Positions 1 through 7,710 of a stretch of DNA of 64,000 nucleotides are shown piece by piece (positions within the stretch are counted from its first letter, which is position 1; every line of letters starts with the position of its first letter). Made by a program: the position numbers and the translations under genes. This DNA comes from Streptomyces paradoxus (GTDB lineage: Bacteria > Actinomycetota > Actinomycetes > Streptomycetales > Streptomycetaceae). The stretch lies in the NCBI RefSeq assembly GCF_014202475.1, contig NZ_JACHGV010000011.1:62001-126000 (forward strand). Reading direction: 5' to 3'. The notes under the pieces are model-generated. The model was given only the letters and a program-made list of their open reading frames with translations. It was not told the origin of the DNA and searched no databases.

Positions 1-669
1 ACGGGCCAGCAGCTCCGCGGGCGTGGGCTCGGACGGCTCCGGGCGACGGGCGCTGTCGGCCGGGCGCGCCGGGCCCCGCCTTCCGGGCGGCGGGATGTGC
101 ACGGCGGCCGGCGGGTTCTCGGCGAGGCCGTCCAGCCGTACTTCGGGCTCGCTCACGCCGAGCGCGCGGGCCGCGAGGTACAGCGCGGCGGCGGCGTGAC
201 CGGTGTCGAGGAGCAGCAGGGGCCACGCCCGGTGGCCGTAGTGGGAGAGCGTGCGCCGTGCGGTGACGGAGAGTGCGGCCGTCACGCCCGGCGGCGTGCC
301 GTCGGGTTGCGGGCCGAGGCGGTGCACGCGGTGGCGCAGCGGGTCGTAGCCGTAGCGTCCGGGCGGCAGGGAGCAGCCGGCGCCGACGGTCAGTTCGGTG
401 TCCACCGGGTGCAGGGCACCGGCGGACGGAGCGGGCCGCAGTCGTCCGGAGCCGTCCGAGGCCGCCAGGGAGAGGCGCAGCAGGACCTGCACGTCGAGAT
501 CCCCCGGCCCGGCCGTCGGGAAGGCGGCCGGCGGGCCGGGCCAGGCCCGGACGGCTCCCCCGGCGGGTGTTCCGGGTCCGGGGCGCCGCGGGGAGCGGGC
601 GCGGGCGAGGGCGGCGACGAGGTCCGGCGGGCTGTCCGCGCGGGCGTGTTCCACGGGGACGGCCCTCAC
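1..669 (-). CDS. SagB-type FMN-dependent dehydrogenase (partial, C-terminus outside window)
   Basis: The reading frame is open from a GTG at 669 to the window edge (223 codons). The middle carries RPAPSAGALHPVDTEL, the FMN-binding SAG motif of SagB-type nitroreductases, followed by GRYGYDPLRHRVHRL, a stretch typical of that family. SagB enzymes usually oxidise azolines to azoles in thiazole/oxazole RiPP pathways. The GTG start overlaps the YcaO stop by 4 bases (GTGA), so the two are probably translationally coupled. The C-terminal part of the domain lies beyond position 1. Family assignment is firm; whether it oxidises an azoline, an amidine-type ring or something else is unknown. Confidence 0.85.
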   Translation of the reverse strand, partial: MRAVPVEHARADSPPDLVAALARARSPRRPGPGTPAGGAVRAWPGPPAAFPTAGPGDLDVQVLLRLSLAASDGSGRLRPAPSAGALHPVDTELTVGAGCSLPPGRYGYDPLRHRVHRLGPQPDGTPPGVTAALSVTARRTLSHYGHRAWPLLLLDTGHAAAALYLAARALGVSEPEVRLDGLAENPPAAVHIPPPGRRGPARPADSARRPEPSEPTPAELLAR

Positions 670-2045
670 ATGTGCGGCGGAGGCGCCAGCGTGAAGTCCT
701 CCGGCGCGCTCGGCGGGTCGGTGCGCCATCCGCGCGCGACGGCGGCCTCGGGCAGGCGCGGGCAGCCGAAGTAGCCGAAGGCCGCCGGGGCGTTGGGCAG
801 GAGCCCCGAGACGAGGACCCTGGCGACGCGCAGGGTGGTCTCGGCCACGTCCTCGGTGGTGAGGTCGAAGGTCATGACCCGGTGGCCGCCCTCGCGCAGC
901 GCGTTCTCCAGCCGCTCCCGGCTGCCGGGTTCGACCACGTCGACGGGCACGGTCCCGAGGGCCGGTTCGGTGAATCGCCGGGCCTCGGCGGCCATCCGCT
1001 CATCCAGCCACACCTGCACGTGCGCGCCCAGGTCCCGGACGTGTTCGAACTGTTCGCCGCACGCGTCGAGGTAGCGGCCGTCGGCCCGGTGCTCCAGGTA
1101 GAGCCCGCGGGCGAGCAGTCCGGCCTCGACGGCCTGGAAGACCCAGCCGTCGGAACCGGTCAGGCCCTGGGTGAAGACCCAGGTGTGAACGGCTTCGAGG
1201 ACGGCCTTCCGGGCGGCTTCGGCAGGGTCGTACTTGCAGGCGAAACCGGCGGCGTACAGCCCGAGGCGCGGGTCGTGGACGAGCGCGGCCATGCAGGGGG
1301 CGAACTCCGAGCGCATCTGGACGATGTGGACGTCGAGAGCGGAGCCGGCGAGGTCGTCGGCGAGGCCGGGCACGCTCGCCGGGTCGATGCCCCGGGCCGG
1401 GCCGTCCAGGTGCCACCACAGTTCCAGGGCGTCCCGTTCGACGATCTCCAGCAGGCCGCGCTCCGCGGCGTCGTCGAGGCCCTGACCGGTGGCGATCCCG
1501 GCGTAGTTGAGGTGGTGGGTGCGGGGCAGCTCGCGCAGGTCGCCCTGGCGCCAGTTGAGGTGCGTGAGCGAGACGGGTGCCCAGACCTCGGCGGTGGTCC
1601 CGTCGGCCAGTGCCTCCGTTCCGCGCGTCCACAGGGCCGGGGTGTCGGCGGTGAGGGGACGGTAGGGGAACCTCTCCCGGGCGTACTGCCAGGGCGCGTA
1701 GGCGGGCACGTCCCCGGGGCCGTACAGGCGCAGGCCCTTCTCGGCCAGTTCGGCGGCGGTGGCGCGCAGGGGGGCGTCGGGGTGGCCGGGCGGCGGCACG
1801 CGGTTGCCGCAGTACCGCTCCACGCCCTCGGCTATCGCGGCGGTGCGGGCCTGCCCGGGGTCGCCGAAGGTGGTGCCGAGGGAGACCCGGTCGGCCGGCC
1901 ACAGTCCGAGTCTGCGGGCGTCGGATATCTCGGCCGTGAGCGCGGTGTAGCGGGGTGGGGTGCCCGGGGGGTGCTCGACGGGCTTGACCTTGCGGACGAT
2001 GCCGCAGACGGGGTCGACGAGTGCTTCCAGCGGCAGCGCCGTCAT
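666..2045 (-). CDS. YcaO-domain RiPP cyclodehydratase
   Basis: 459 aa. YcaO enzymes activate backbone amides with ATP and drive ring formation in RiPP precursors. The ATP/Mg-binding signatures are visible: TAAIAEGVERYCGN near residue 95, GLLEIVERDALELWW near residue 200, and AEAARKAVLEAVHTW near residue 285. It ends TLAPPPHM, a proline-rich tail like that of azole-forming YcaO proteins. Start and stop each overlap the neighbouring gene by 4 bases. The N-terminal E1/RRE part is not fused but encoded separately two genes upstream. The precursor has no Cys and few Ser/Thr, so amidine formation is as plausible as azole formation. Confidence 0.93.
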   Translation of the reverse strand: MTALPLEALVDPVCGIVRKVKPVEHPPGTPPRYTALTAEISDARRLGLWPADRVSLGTTFGDPGQARTAAIAEGVERYCGNRVPPPGHPDAPLRATAAELAEKGLRLYGPGDVPAYAPWQYARERFPYRPLTADTPALWTRGTEALADGTTAEVWAPVSLTHLNWRQGDLRELPRTHHLNYAGIATGQGLDDAAERGLLEIVERDALELWWHLDGPARGIDPASVPGLADDLAGSALDVHIVQMRSEFAPCMAALVHDPRLGLYAAGFACKYDPAEAARKAVLEAVHTWVFTQGLTGSDGWVFQAVEAGLLARGLYLEHRADGRYLDACGEQFEHVRDLGAHVQVWLDERMAAEARRFTEPALGTVPVDVVEPGSRERLENALREGGHRVMTFDLTTEDVAETTLRVARVLVSGLLPNAPAAFGYFGCPRLPEAAVARGWRTDPPSAPEDFTLAPPPHM

Positions 2046-3523
2046 CGCAGGATCTCCTCGGCTGGGTCGGTGGGGGTGGGACGGGACGGGAGCACGTGCA
2101 GAGTGAGTTCGACCGTGCCCGGATCGACCTCGCGCCGGGAGGCGAGCAGTCGGTGGGCCGTCACCGGGTCGTCGCCGGTGTGGGGGTTGCGGGCGTGAGC
2201 CGGGAAGTGGTGTCCGGCGATCTCCAGGCGCAGCCGGGTACCGGCCCGCAGCCGACGCGTGAGCCGGCCGAGGTGGATGGTGAACTCGGCCTCGCGGCCC
2301 TCCGGTTCGGCGCGCCGGACGACGCCGACCGCGAGCCGCTGGGCGCTCCCTTCCGGTGTGAGCGCGACGAGCCGGGCGGCCCAGTCCGCGGACGGCGTGT
2401 GGGCGGTGGCCCGCAGTCGCGCGCTGACGGGGCCGACCGCGTCGAGGGGACGGGGCAGCGGCGGGGTGACCAGCACACAGCGGTCGGGCGGTCCGTCGGT
2501 GGGGACGGTCAGGTCGTCGGAGCGGACGGGCCGGCCGGGGTCGGCGGTGAAGACCGAGCCGTGCAGCAGCCGCGGCCGTTGTGCGCGCGGTTCACCGTGG
2601 GTGCCGGCGGTCAGCCACAGGTCGGCGCCGCCCAGCGCCAGTGCGCCGTGGCGGACGGGGGCGAGTTCGCCGGACAGGGCGCGGCGGGCCCACCGCACGT
2701 ACAGCTCGCCGAGGTTCAGCCGGTGGGCCGGTCCGGCGTCCGGGCCCGGCGCGGAGAGGAGGCCGTGCCCCCAGGGGCCGAGGAGCAGCCGCGCCGAGGA
2801 GCCGCCCCAGGCGCGCCACAGTGCGACCGTCTCGTCGGTGAAGTGGTCGTGATGGCCGCCCACCGCGAGCAGGGGCTGCCCGGCGTGCGCGGCCCGTGCC
2901 ACGAGGCGCCCGCGATCGTGGTGGCGCCACAGGCCCGCCCAGGAGGGGAGGCTCCGGCCCAGCCGCTCGGGGAGGGCGGTCAGCGGCAGATGGGCGAGCA
3001 GGCCAGGGTCGGCGGCGAGGGCCTTGTCCAAGGCGCCCTCGTCGGAGTCCCGCCGGTCGCCGTGGGCGGCCCACCATCCGGCGCGCGGGCGCAGCCGTTC
3101 CACGCCGGACGCCTCGCGCGCCGTCTCCGCGAGACCGAGGGCGGGCACCGCCGCGATGACGGCGTCCGGCCGCGCGTCCTCGGGCGCGTCTAGGGCGAGG
3201 ACGAGGGCGCAGTGGGCGGCGTAGGAGGCCCCGGCGGCCACCAGCCGGCCGTCGCCCCAGAGCTGCCGCCTGATCCAGCGGACGGTCGCCGCTCCGTCGG
3301 CGGCCTCGTTCGCGTAGGGGTGCCACTCCCCCGGCGACGCGAAGCGGCCCCGCACGTCCTGGACGACGGCGGCGAATCCGTGGCGGGCCCAGCCGGACGC
3401 CTCGGCCCGGTGCCGGGCGCGGTCGTAAGGGGTGCGGACCAGGACGGCCGGGAAGGGGCCGTCGCCGGCGGGGAGGCGGACGTCGGTGGCGAGCCCGTCG
3501 ACGGCCGTGCTGAACGCCGTCAT
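2042..3523 (-). CDS. CocE/NonD-type alpha/beta hydrolase within the RiPP operon
   Basis: 493 aa. It belongs to the CocE/X-Pro dipeptidyl-peptidase (S15) class. The N-terminal half is an alpha/beta hydrolase: FPAVLVRTPYDR, then VVQDVRGRFAS, the nucleophile region AAGASYAAH (G-x-S-x-x) and a late acid/His pair near GGHHDHF and LGPWGHG. The C-terminal half is a jelly-roll-like beta domain ending TVELTLHVLPS. ATG at 3523 overlaps the upstream stop (ATGA) and its own stop overlaps the YcaO start. It could release the leader or follower or trim the modified peptide; that role is inferred from operon position. The open frame upstream of 3523 is only the shadow of the next gene. Confidence 0.88.
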   Translation of the reverse strand: MTAFSTAVDGLATDVRLPAGDGPFPAVLVRTPYDRARHRAEASGWARHGFAAVVQDVRGRFASPGEWHPYANEAADGAATVRWIRRQLWGDGRLVAAGASYAAHCALVLALDAPEDARPDAVIAAVPALGLAETAREASGVERLRPRAGWWAAHGDRRDSDEGALDKALAADPGLLAHLPLTALPERLGRSLPSWAGLWRHHDRGRLVARAAHAGQPLLAVGGHHDHFTDETVALWRAWGGSSARLLLGPWGHGLLSAPGPDAGPAHRLNLGELYVRWARRALSGELAPVRHGALALGGADLWLTAGTHGEPRAQRPRLLHGSVFTADPGRPVRSDDLTVPTDGPPDRCVLVTPPLPRPLDAVGPVSARLRATAHTPSADWAARLVALTPEGSAQRLAVGVVRRAEPEGREAEFTIHLGRLTRRLRAGTRLRLEIAGHHFPAHARNPHTGDDPVTAHRLLASRREVDPGTVELTLHVLPSRPTPTDPAEEILR

Positions 3524-4368
3524 CCGTCCTGCTTCGGCATCGCAGCGACGTCCGGGACCGGCAGGACGGGGTGTTCGGTGACGGTCAGGTTGCGCAGATC
3601 GACGCGGCGCAGCCGGCGCCGTGCCGGGAGGCCGGCCGCGTCGGGGGCTCCGGTGGCCCACCGGCTGAGGTCGTCGGCGAGCAGGCCCGCGAGCAGTGTG
3701 GCGGCGGGGACGGCGAGCCGGACCGGTGTGCCGACGGTGCGGGGCCCGCTCCAGTACGCGGACAGTTCGCGGTACGCGGGGGTGGCGGCGAGCCGGCGGG
3801 CACGGATGTGGGCCGAGGTGACGTCTCCGGGGTCGGCGGCGACCGGTTCGACGTAGGCCTGCCAGCCCTCGCGGTGGCAGCGCAGCCAGGCGACGCCGTG
3901 CTCGGGCAGCCGGTCGGCGGCGTCCCACAGCCCGTCGGGCACGGGTCCGTCGAGGCACCACACGACGGCGGCGGGGGCCGTGGCGAGCAGGTCGTCGACG
4001 TCGACCGGTGACGTGGTCACGGCCGGAGCGGTGTGCGGGTCGGCGCCCATGGCCGTCAGATGTGCGCCGAGCGGTCCGGTCAGTACCGGATCGCCGATGA
4101 GCCGGATGTGCCGGCGGTCGGCCGGCCACTCGGCGGGCGGGATGCCGTCCGCGAGGAAGCCTGCCTGTTCGAAACCCCGGACGACACGGTCGAGTTCGGT
4201 GTCCGCCTGAGGGACGGACGCGTCGCCGGTGAGCCGGGAGAGCAGGAGCCGCTCGTCCGCGTCGCCGGTCCTGACGGTGAGGAACTCCCCTTCGGGGGTG
4301 CGGACGGCGAGACCTCGCCCGGGTACGGCGACGACCTCTGCACCGGGTACGAGTCGGCTGTGGGACAC
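3520..4368 (-). CDS. E1-like/RRE leader-peptide-binding partner of YcaO
   Basis: 282 aa from GTG at 4368, chosen because AGGAGG lies 6 bases upstream (4375-4380). The N-terminal 80 residues (LVPGAEVVAVPGRGLAVRT onward) resemble the winged-helix RiPP recognition element. The rest resembles the degenerate ThiF/E1-like 'ocin-ThiF' proteins that present precursor peptides to YcaO enzymes; no adenylation motif or zinc CxxC pair is visible, as expected for that class. The stop overlaps the hydrolase start by 4 bases. It lies between the precursor gene and the modifying enzymes. Functional call rests on fold-like features and context, so moderate confidence. Confidence 0.75.
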   Translation of the reverse strand: MSHSRLVPGAEVVAVPGRGLAVRTPEGEFLTVRTGDADERLLLSRLTGDASVPQADTELDRVVRGFEQAGFLADGIPPAEWPADRRHIRLIGDPVLTGPLGAHLTAMGADPHTAPAVTTSPVDVDDLLATAPAAVVWCLDGPVPDGLWDAADRLPEHGVAWLRCHREGWQAYVEPVAADPGDVTSAHIRARRLAATPAYRELSAYWSGPRTVGTPVRLAVPAATLLAGLLADDLSRWATGAPDAAGLPARRRLRRVDLRNLTVTEHPVLPVPDVAAMPKQDG

Positions 4369-4400
4369 GGCGTTCCTCCTGGCGACGGGCTGGGGACGGG

Positions 4401-4436
4401 CGTGGGCCCGCCCGGAAGGCAACGGGCGGGCCCACG
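4401..4436 (-). terminator. Strong hairpin between precursor gene and enzyme genes (attenuator-like)
   Basis: Perfect 14-bp stem (CGTGGGCCCGCCCG against 4423-4436) with an 8-base loop, 23 bases after the precursor stop codon and 32 bases before the next start. Partial terminators here are common in RiPP operons, where they raise precursor mRNA relative to enzyme mRNA. That function is inferred. Confidence 0.75.
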
Positions 4437-4458
4437 GTCGAGGGAACCGATCCCTCGC

Positions 4459-4572
4459 TTACTCCTCGGTGTCCTCGAAGGGGTTCTCGACGAGCGCGTT
4501 GGAGTGGGAGGCCGAGTCGTGAGCCAGCTGACCCGGGTCGACGATCGGCGCGAAGACCTGCTCGTTGTCCAT
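4459..4572 (-). CDS. Candidate RiPP precursor peptide, 37 aa
   Basis: ATG at 4572 with AAGGAGAG at 4576-4583 and TAA stop at 4459-4461. The peptide begins MDNEQVFAPIVDPG, has a central segment with His18, Ser20, Ser22, His23, Ser24 and Asn25, and ends ENPFEDTEE. There is no Cys and no Gly-Gly leader cleavage site, and the C-terminus is highly acidic. Position directly before the E1-like and YcaO genes, a good ribosome site and the hairpin behind it support a precursor role. The His/Ser/Asn centre is the likeliest core, with the charged tail as a possible follower; this is inference. The layout resembles amidine-forming YcaO clusters of the streptamidine kind, from memory only. Confidence 0.78.
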   Translation of the reverse strand: MDNEQVFAPIVDPGQLAHDSASHSNALVENPFEDTEE

Positions 4573-4628
4573 GAACTCTCCTTCATGTCAGGGAGATACG
4601 GCGTTCGGTTGAGCGCCGTGAGATCACG

Positions 4629-5450
4629 CTAATGAATCTGATTTTCATATTCAAGAGCTGCGATGGGGTGATCTGGGTAACACACCGGCCACCCTCCCTC
4701 CGGATCCTCACCGACCCGTCCGGCCACGTTCAGCACCTCCGCCAGCAACCCCGGTGTGACGACCTGTTTCGGCGTCCCGTCGGCCACCACCCGGCCCTCC
4801 CGCAGGGCGACGATCCGCTCGGCGAACCGGGCCGCGTGGGCCAGGTCGTGCAGCACCATCACCACGGTGAGCCCGCGCTCCTCGCGCAGGCGCACCACGG
4901 TCTGCAGCACGTCGAGCTGGTGATGCAGGTCCAGGTAGGTGGTCGGCTCGTCGAGCAGCAGGACACGGGTGTCCTGGGCGAGGGCCATCGCGAGCCGCAC
5001 CCGCTGCCGTTCACCCCCCGACAGCGCGTCGACGTCACGATCGGCCCACTGCTCCACCCCGACATCACGCAGGGCCCGTCGCACGACGGGGTCGTCGCCC
5101 TCGCGCAGCATGCCCAGCGGTCCGCGTGCGGCATACCGCCCCTGGCGTACGAGGTGACGTACCGTCATGCCCGGTACGGTCGGGGCGGACTGGTGCAGCA
5201 GCGCCACTCTGCGTGCCGTGGCGCGCCTCGAAAGCCGGACGAGATCGTCCCCACCGAGCAGTACGCGCCCCGCGTCCGGTCGCAGCAGTCCTGCGGCCAG
5301 CCGCAGCAGGGTCGACTTGCCGCAGCCGTTCAGGCCGATGAGGGCGGTCAGTTCGCCCGGCCGGACGGTCATGTCGACGCCCCTCAGCACGGGTCGTCCG
5401 GGATAGCCGAAGTGGACCCCCTCGACGTGGATCCCCACGGGCTCGGTCAT
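4629..5450 (-). CDS. Siderophore/metal-type ABC importer ATPase (FecE/BtuD-like)
   Basis: 273 aa. It couples ATP hydrolysis to uptake through the two permeases encoded just upstream. Walker A GLNGCGKST lies near residue 45, the signature LSGGERQRVRLAMA near residue 145, and Walker B VLLLDEPTTYLDLHHQ after it, with the D-loop and H-loop (VMVLHDLAHAARF) typical of FepC/FecE proteins. The ATG at 5450 has AAGGACAG upstream. It follows the second permease by 20 bases. Its last codons overlap a Fur/Zur-like box, and the precursor gene starts 56 bases after its stop, so one transcript could cover both blocks. Confidence 0.93.
   Translation of the reverse strand: MTEPVGIHVEGVHFGYPGRPVLRGVDMTVRPGELTALIGLNGCGKSTLLRLAAGLLRPDAGRVLLGGDDLVRLSRRATARRVALLHQSAPTVPGMTVRHLVRQGRYAARGPLGMLREGDDPVVRRALRDVGVEQWADRDVDALSGGERQRVRLAMALAQDTRVLLLDEPTTYLDLHHQLDVLQTVVRLREERGLTVVMVLHDLAHAARFAERIVALREGRVVADGTPKQVVTPGLLAEVLNVAGRVGEDPEGGWPVCYPDHPIAALEYENQIH
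4633..4647. promoter_or_regulatory. Second Fur/Zur-like box upstream of the RiPP precursor
   Basis: TGAATCTGATTTTCA: five of seven outer pairs are symmetric, and it matches 13 of 15 positions of the Zur-type palindrome TGAAAATGATTTTCA (consensus from memory). It lies inside the last codons of the ATPase gene, 61-75 bases upstream of the precursor ATG. It could control an internal promoter for the RiPP genes. It is weaker than the box at 8732. Confidence 0.45.
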
Positions 5451-5470
5451 GCTCTGTCCTTACCTCGACT

Positions 5471-6478
5471 TCAGAACGTACGGCTCGGCGTGCGGCGCAC
5501 GACGACCAGCAACAGCGCGGCGCCGAGGCAGGCGGTGAGCGCCCCGACCGGCAGCGTGAGGCGACCGGAGTCCAGGCCCTGGGACAGCAGGCGCGAGGAC
5601 AACTGCGCCGCGGCATCCGCCCCGCACACCACGACCGCGCCCACCAGTGCGGCGCCGGGAAGGCTCACCCGCAGATCCGCGCCGAAGACGGCCACGGCCA
5701 GGTGCGGAACGAGCAGCCCCACGAAGCCCAGCGCCCCGACCGCGGCCACCGCGCCCGCCGTCAGCGCCACCGCGCACAGCAGCGCCAGGGTCCGCGCCGG
5801 GCGAGCGGACAGGCCGGCCGCGAGGGCGATGTCGTCCCCGCAGCGCAGCAGGGTCAGTGGCCCGGCCAGCAGCCAGGCCGCGGTCCCCCAGACCAGTGCC
5901 CATGGCCACAGCAGGTGCCAGTGCTGCCACACCCGGCCCTCGGTGGTGCCCACCAACCACTGCACCACGCTGCCGAGTTCGCCCGGCTCCACCAGGAGCA
6001 CCATGGCGGTGAGTCCGCCGAGCACCGCCGACACCAGCACCCCGTGCACGGCGGTCTGTGCCGGGTCGCCACGGCCGCGGCCGGCGAGCAGCCACAGCAG
6101 CGCCGCGCCCGCACATCCGCCCGTACAGGCCGCGATGACGACGGCCAGCGGCGAGTCCCACCCGGCGAGTCCCAGGGCCGTCGCGGTGACGGCTCCGAGG
6201 ACCGCGCCGGGCGTCACGCCCGTCACCTCCGGCCCGGCGAGCGGGTTGCGCAACGCCGACTGGAGGACCAGCCCGGCCACGGCCAGGCACGCGCCCGCAC
6301 CGAGCGACACCAGCAGTCTGGGCAGGCGCAGTTGGAGGAAGATGTGGCGTTCCGTCGCGTCACCGCCACCGTGCACGACGTCCCAGACCACGCCCGGGGA
6401 CATGCCGCGCCCTGCCACCAGTTCCACCCCGGCGCACACGACGGCCAGGGCCGCCAGCGCCGCGAATCGCCGGGTCAC
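5471..6478 (-). CDS. FecCD-type ABC importer permease (second)
   Basis: 335 aa from GTG at 6478, which overlaps the stop of the preceding permease by 4 bases. It is a polytopic membrane protein with about nine to ten hydrophobic segments. It carries the FecCD-family stretches LRLPRLLVSLGAGACLAVAG, LQSALRNPLAGPEVTGVTPG and GALGFVGLLVPHL, the last being the coupling region contacting the ATPase. The final hydrophobic segment ends LLLVVVRRTPSRTF. With the first permease it forms a heterodimeric channel for a metal-chelate complex. The cargo cannot be read from sequence. Confidence 0.92.
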   Translation of the reverse strand: MTRRFAALAALAVVCAGVELVAGRGMSPGVVWDVVHGGGDATERHIFLQLRLPRLLVSLGAGACLAVAGLVLQSALRNPLAGPEVTGVTPGAVLGAVTATALGLAGWDSPLAVVIAACTGGCAGAALLWLLAGRGRGDPAQTAVHGVLVSAVLGGLTAMVLLVEPGELGSVVQWLVGTTEGRVWQHWHLLWPWALVWGTAAWLLAGPLTLLRCGDDIALAAGLSARPARTLALLCAVALTAGAVAAVGALGFVGLLVPHLAVAVFGADLRVSLPGAALVGAVVVCGADAAAQLSSRLLSQGLDSGRLTLPVGALTACLGAALLLVVVRRTPSRTF

Positions 6479-7710
6479 CGTGCGTCCTCCGTTCCCGTCG
6501 GCCGGGAAGGGGACGGGTGGGTCCCGCCGTCCCCGGGATCGTCTCGGCGAGCGTCGTTCGTGGCACCGGCGCGAGGGGCTTCGTCCGCCGCGCCGGATAC
6601 AGCCGTCCGCGAACCGTGCGGCGCCCTGCCCACGGCCGGCGCGGACCGGGCGGCCCGGCTTCGGCCTCCCGACCGCATCAGAGCGACCCCGGCCGGCACC
6701 CCCAGCAGGGCCGTCCAGGCGCCGGCCGGTGTCTCCACGGGTGCCAGCGCCAGCCGGGCAGGGACATCGGCGACCGTCACGACGGCGGCACCCCAGGCGG
6801 CCGACCACGGAAGCCAGCGCACCGCCCCCGCCGCGGGGGTGAACCACCGGGCCAGATGCGGGGCGAGGAAACCCACCCACGCGACGGGCCCGCACACTGC
6901 CGTCACCGGGGCGATCAGCAGCACGGCGATGGCCAGCGCGGCGAGCCGCGCCCGCTGGGCACGCACGCCCAGCGCCTCGGCATCCTCGTCCCCCAGCCGC
7001 ATCACCGACAGCACCGGCGCGCACAGCACGAGCGCGGGGACCGCGACGAGCAGCCACGGCCACAGCCCCGCGATGTCGTCCCAGGTCCGGGCGGAGAGGG
7101 AGCCGAGCAGGTAGCGGTAGATGAGCTGGAGGTCGAGCTGGTCGGCCATGACCATCAGCACGAGCAGCGCGGCCTGCAACGCGGCGGCGACCGCGGCGCC
7201 GGTCAGCAGGACGGCGGACGGGCTGCGGCCCAGTCCGGCGGCGAGCAGCGTCAGCCCACCGCCGAGCGCGGCCCCGCCGATGGCCAGCAGCGGCCGGCCC
7301 GCGGCAGGCAGGGACAGCGTCAGCACCAGAGGCGCGGCCACTCCCAGCGCGGCCCCGGACGACACACCCAGCATCTCCGGTACCGCCAGGGGATTGCGCA
7401 GTGCCTCCTGCAGCACCAGTCCGGCCGCCCCGAGACAGGCACCGGCGACGAGCGCCAGCACCAGGCGGGGCACGCGGAGTTCGCCGACCACGATCCCGGC
7501 GAGGGTGCTGTCCCCGTCCAGTACCGCACCCACCAGCCGGTGCGGTGGGACGTAGGGCGTGCCGAGGCTCAGCGCGCAGATCGAGGAGGCCGCCAGCAGG
7601 ACGACCACCAGGACGGATTGCCACGTTCGCGCACCGCGCGGGGGCCGCCGTCCGCCTGCCGCGGGGCGGTCCGCCGCCGCGGGCGCCGGGACGGGCACGG
7701 GCGCCTTCAC
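6475..7710 (-). CDS. FecCD-type ABC importer permease (first), with long C-terminal tail
   Basis: 411 aa from GTG at 7710 (GTGA overlap with the binding-protein stop). The permease core of about 335 residues has the family motifs LRVPRLVLALVAGACLGAAG, LQEALRNPLAVPEMLGVSSG and GPVAWVGFLAPHLARW. It is followed by a hydrophilic tail of about 60 residues rich in Arg, Asp and Gly that the second permease lacks. A short Pro/Ala-rich N-terminus precedes the first membrane segment. Overlaps on both sides indicate tight co-translation with the binding protein and second permease. Confidence 0.9.
   Translation of the reverse strand: MKAPVPVPAPAAADRPAAGGRRPPRGARTWQSVLVVVLLAASSICALSLGTPYVPPHRLVGAVLDGDSTLAGIVVGELRVPRLVLALVAGACLGAAGLVLQEALRNPLAVPEMLGVSSGAALGVAAPLVLTLSLPAAGRPLLAIGGAALGGGLTLLAAGLGRSPSAVLLTGAAVAAALQAALLVLMVMADQLDLQLIYRYLLGSLSARTWDDIAGLWPWLLVAVPALVLCAPVLSVMRLGDEDAEALGVRAQRARLAALAIAVLLIAPVTAVCGPVAWVGFLAPHLARWFTPAAGAVRWLPWSAAWGAAVVTVADVPARLALAPVETPAGAWTALLGVPAGVALMRSGGRSRAARSAPAVGRAPHGSRTAVSGAADEAPRAGATNDARRDDPGDGGTHPSPSRPTGTEDAR

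Noticed and set aside
273..2198. 641-codon rightward frame over the YcaO gene
   Set aside because: Low-complexity Arg/Gly content, while the leftward frame has YcaO motifs and coupled neighbours.
2042..4435. 797-residue version of the CocE hydrolase with a long Arg-rich N-terminus
   Set aside because: The part before ATG 3523 is the shadow of the E1-like gene in another frame. The ATGA overlap defines the real start.
4632..6842. Long rightward frame antisense to ATPase and permease genes
   Set aside because: Walker and permease motifs are on the other strand. It is GC-bias-driven.
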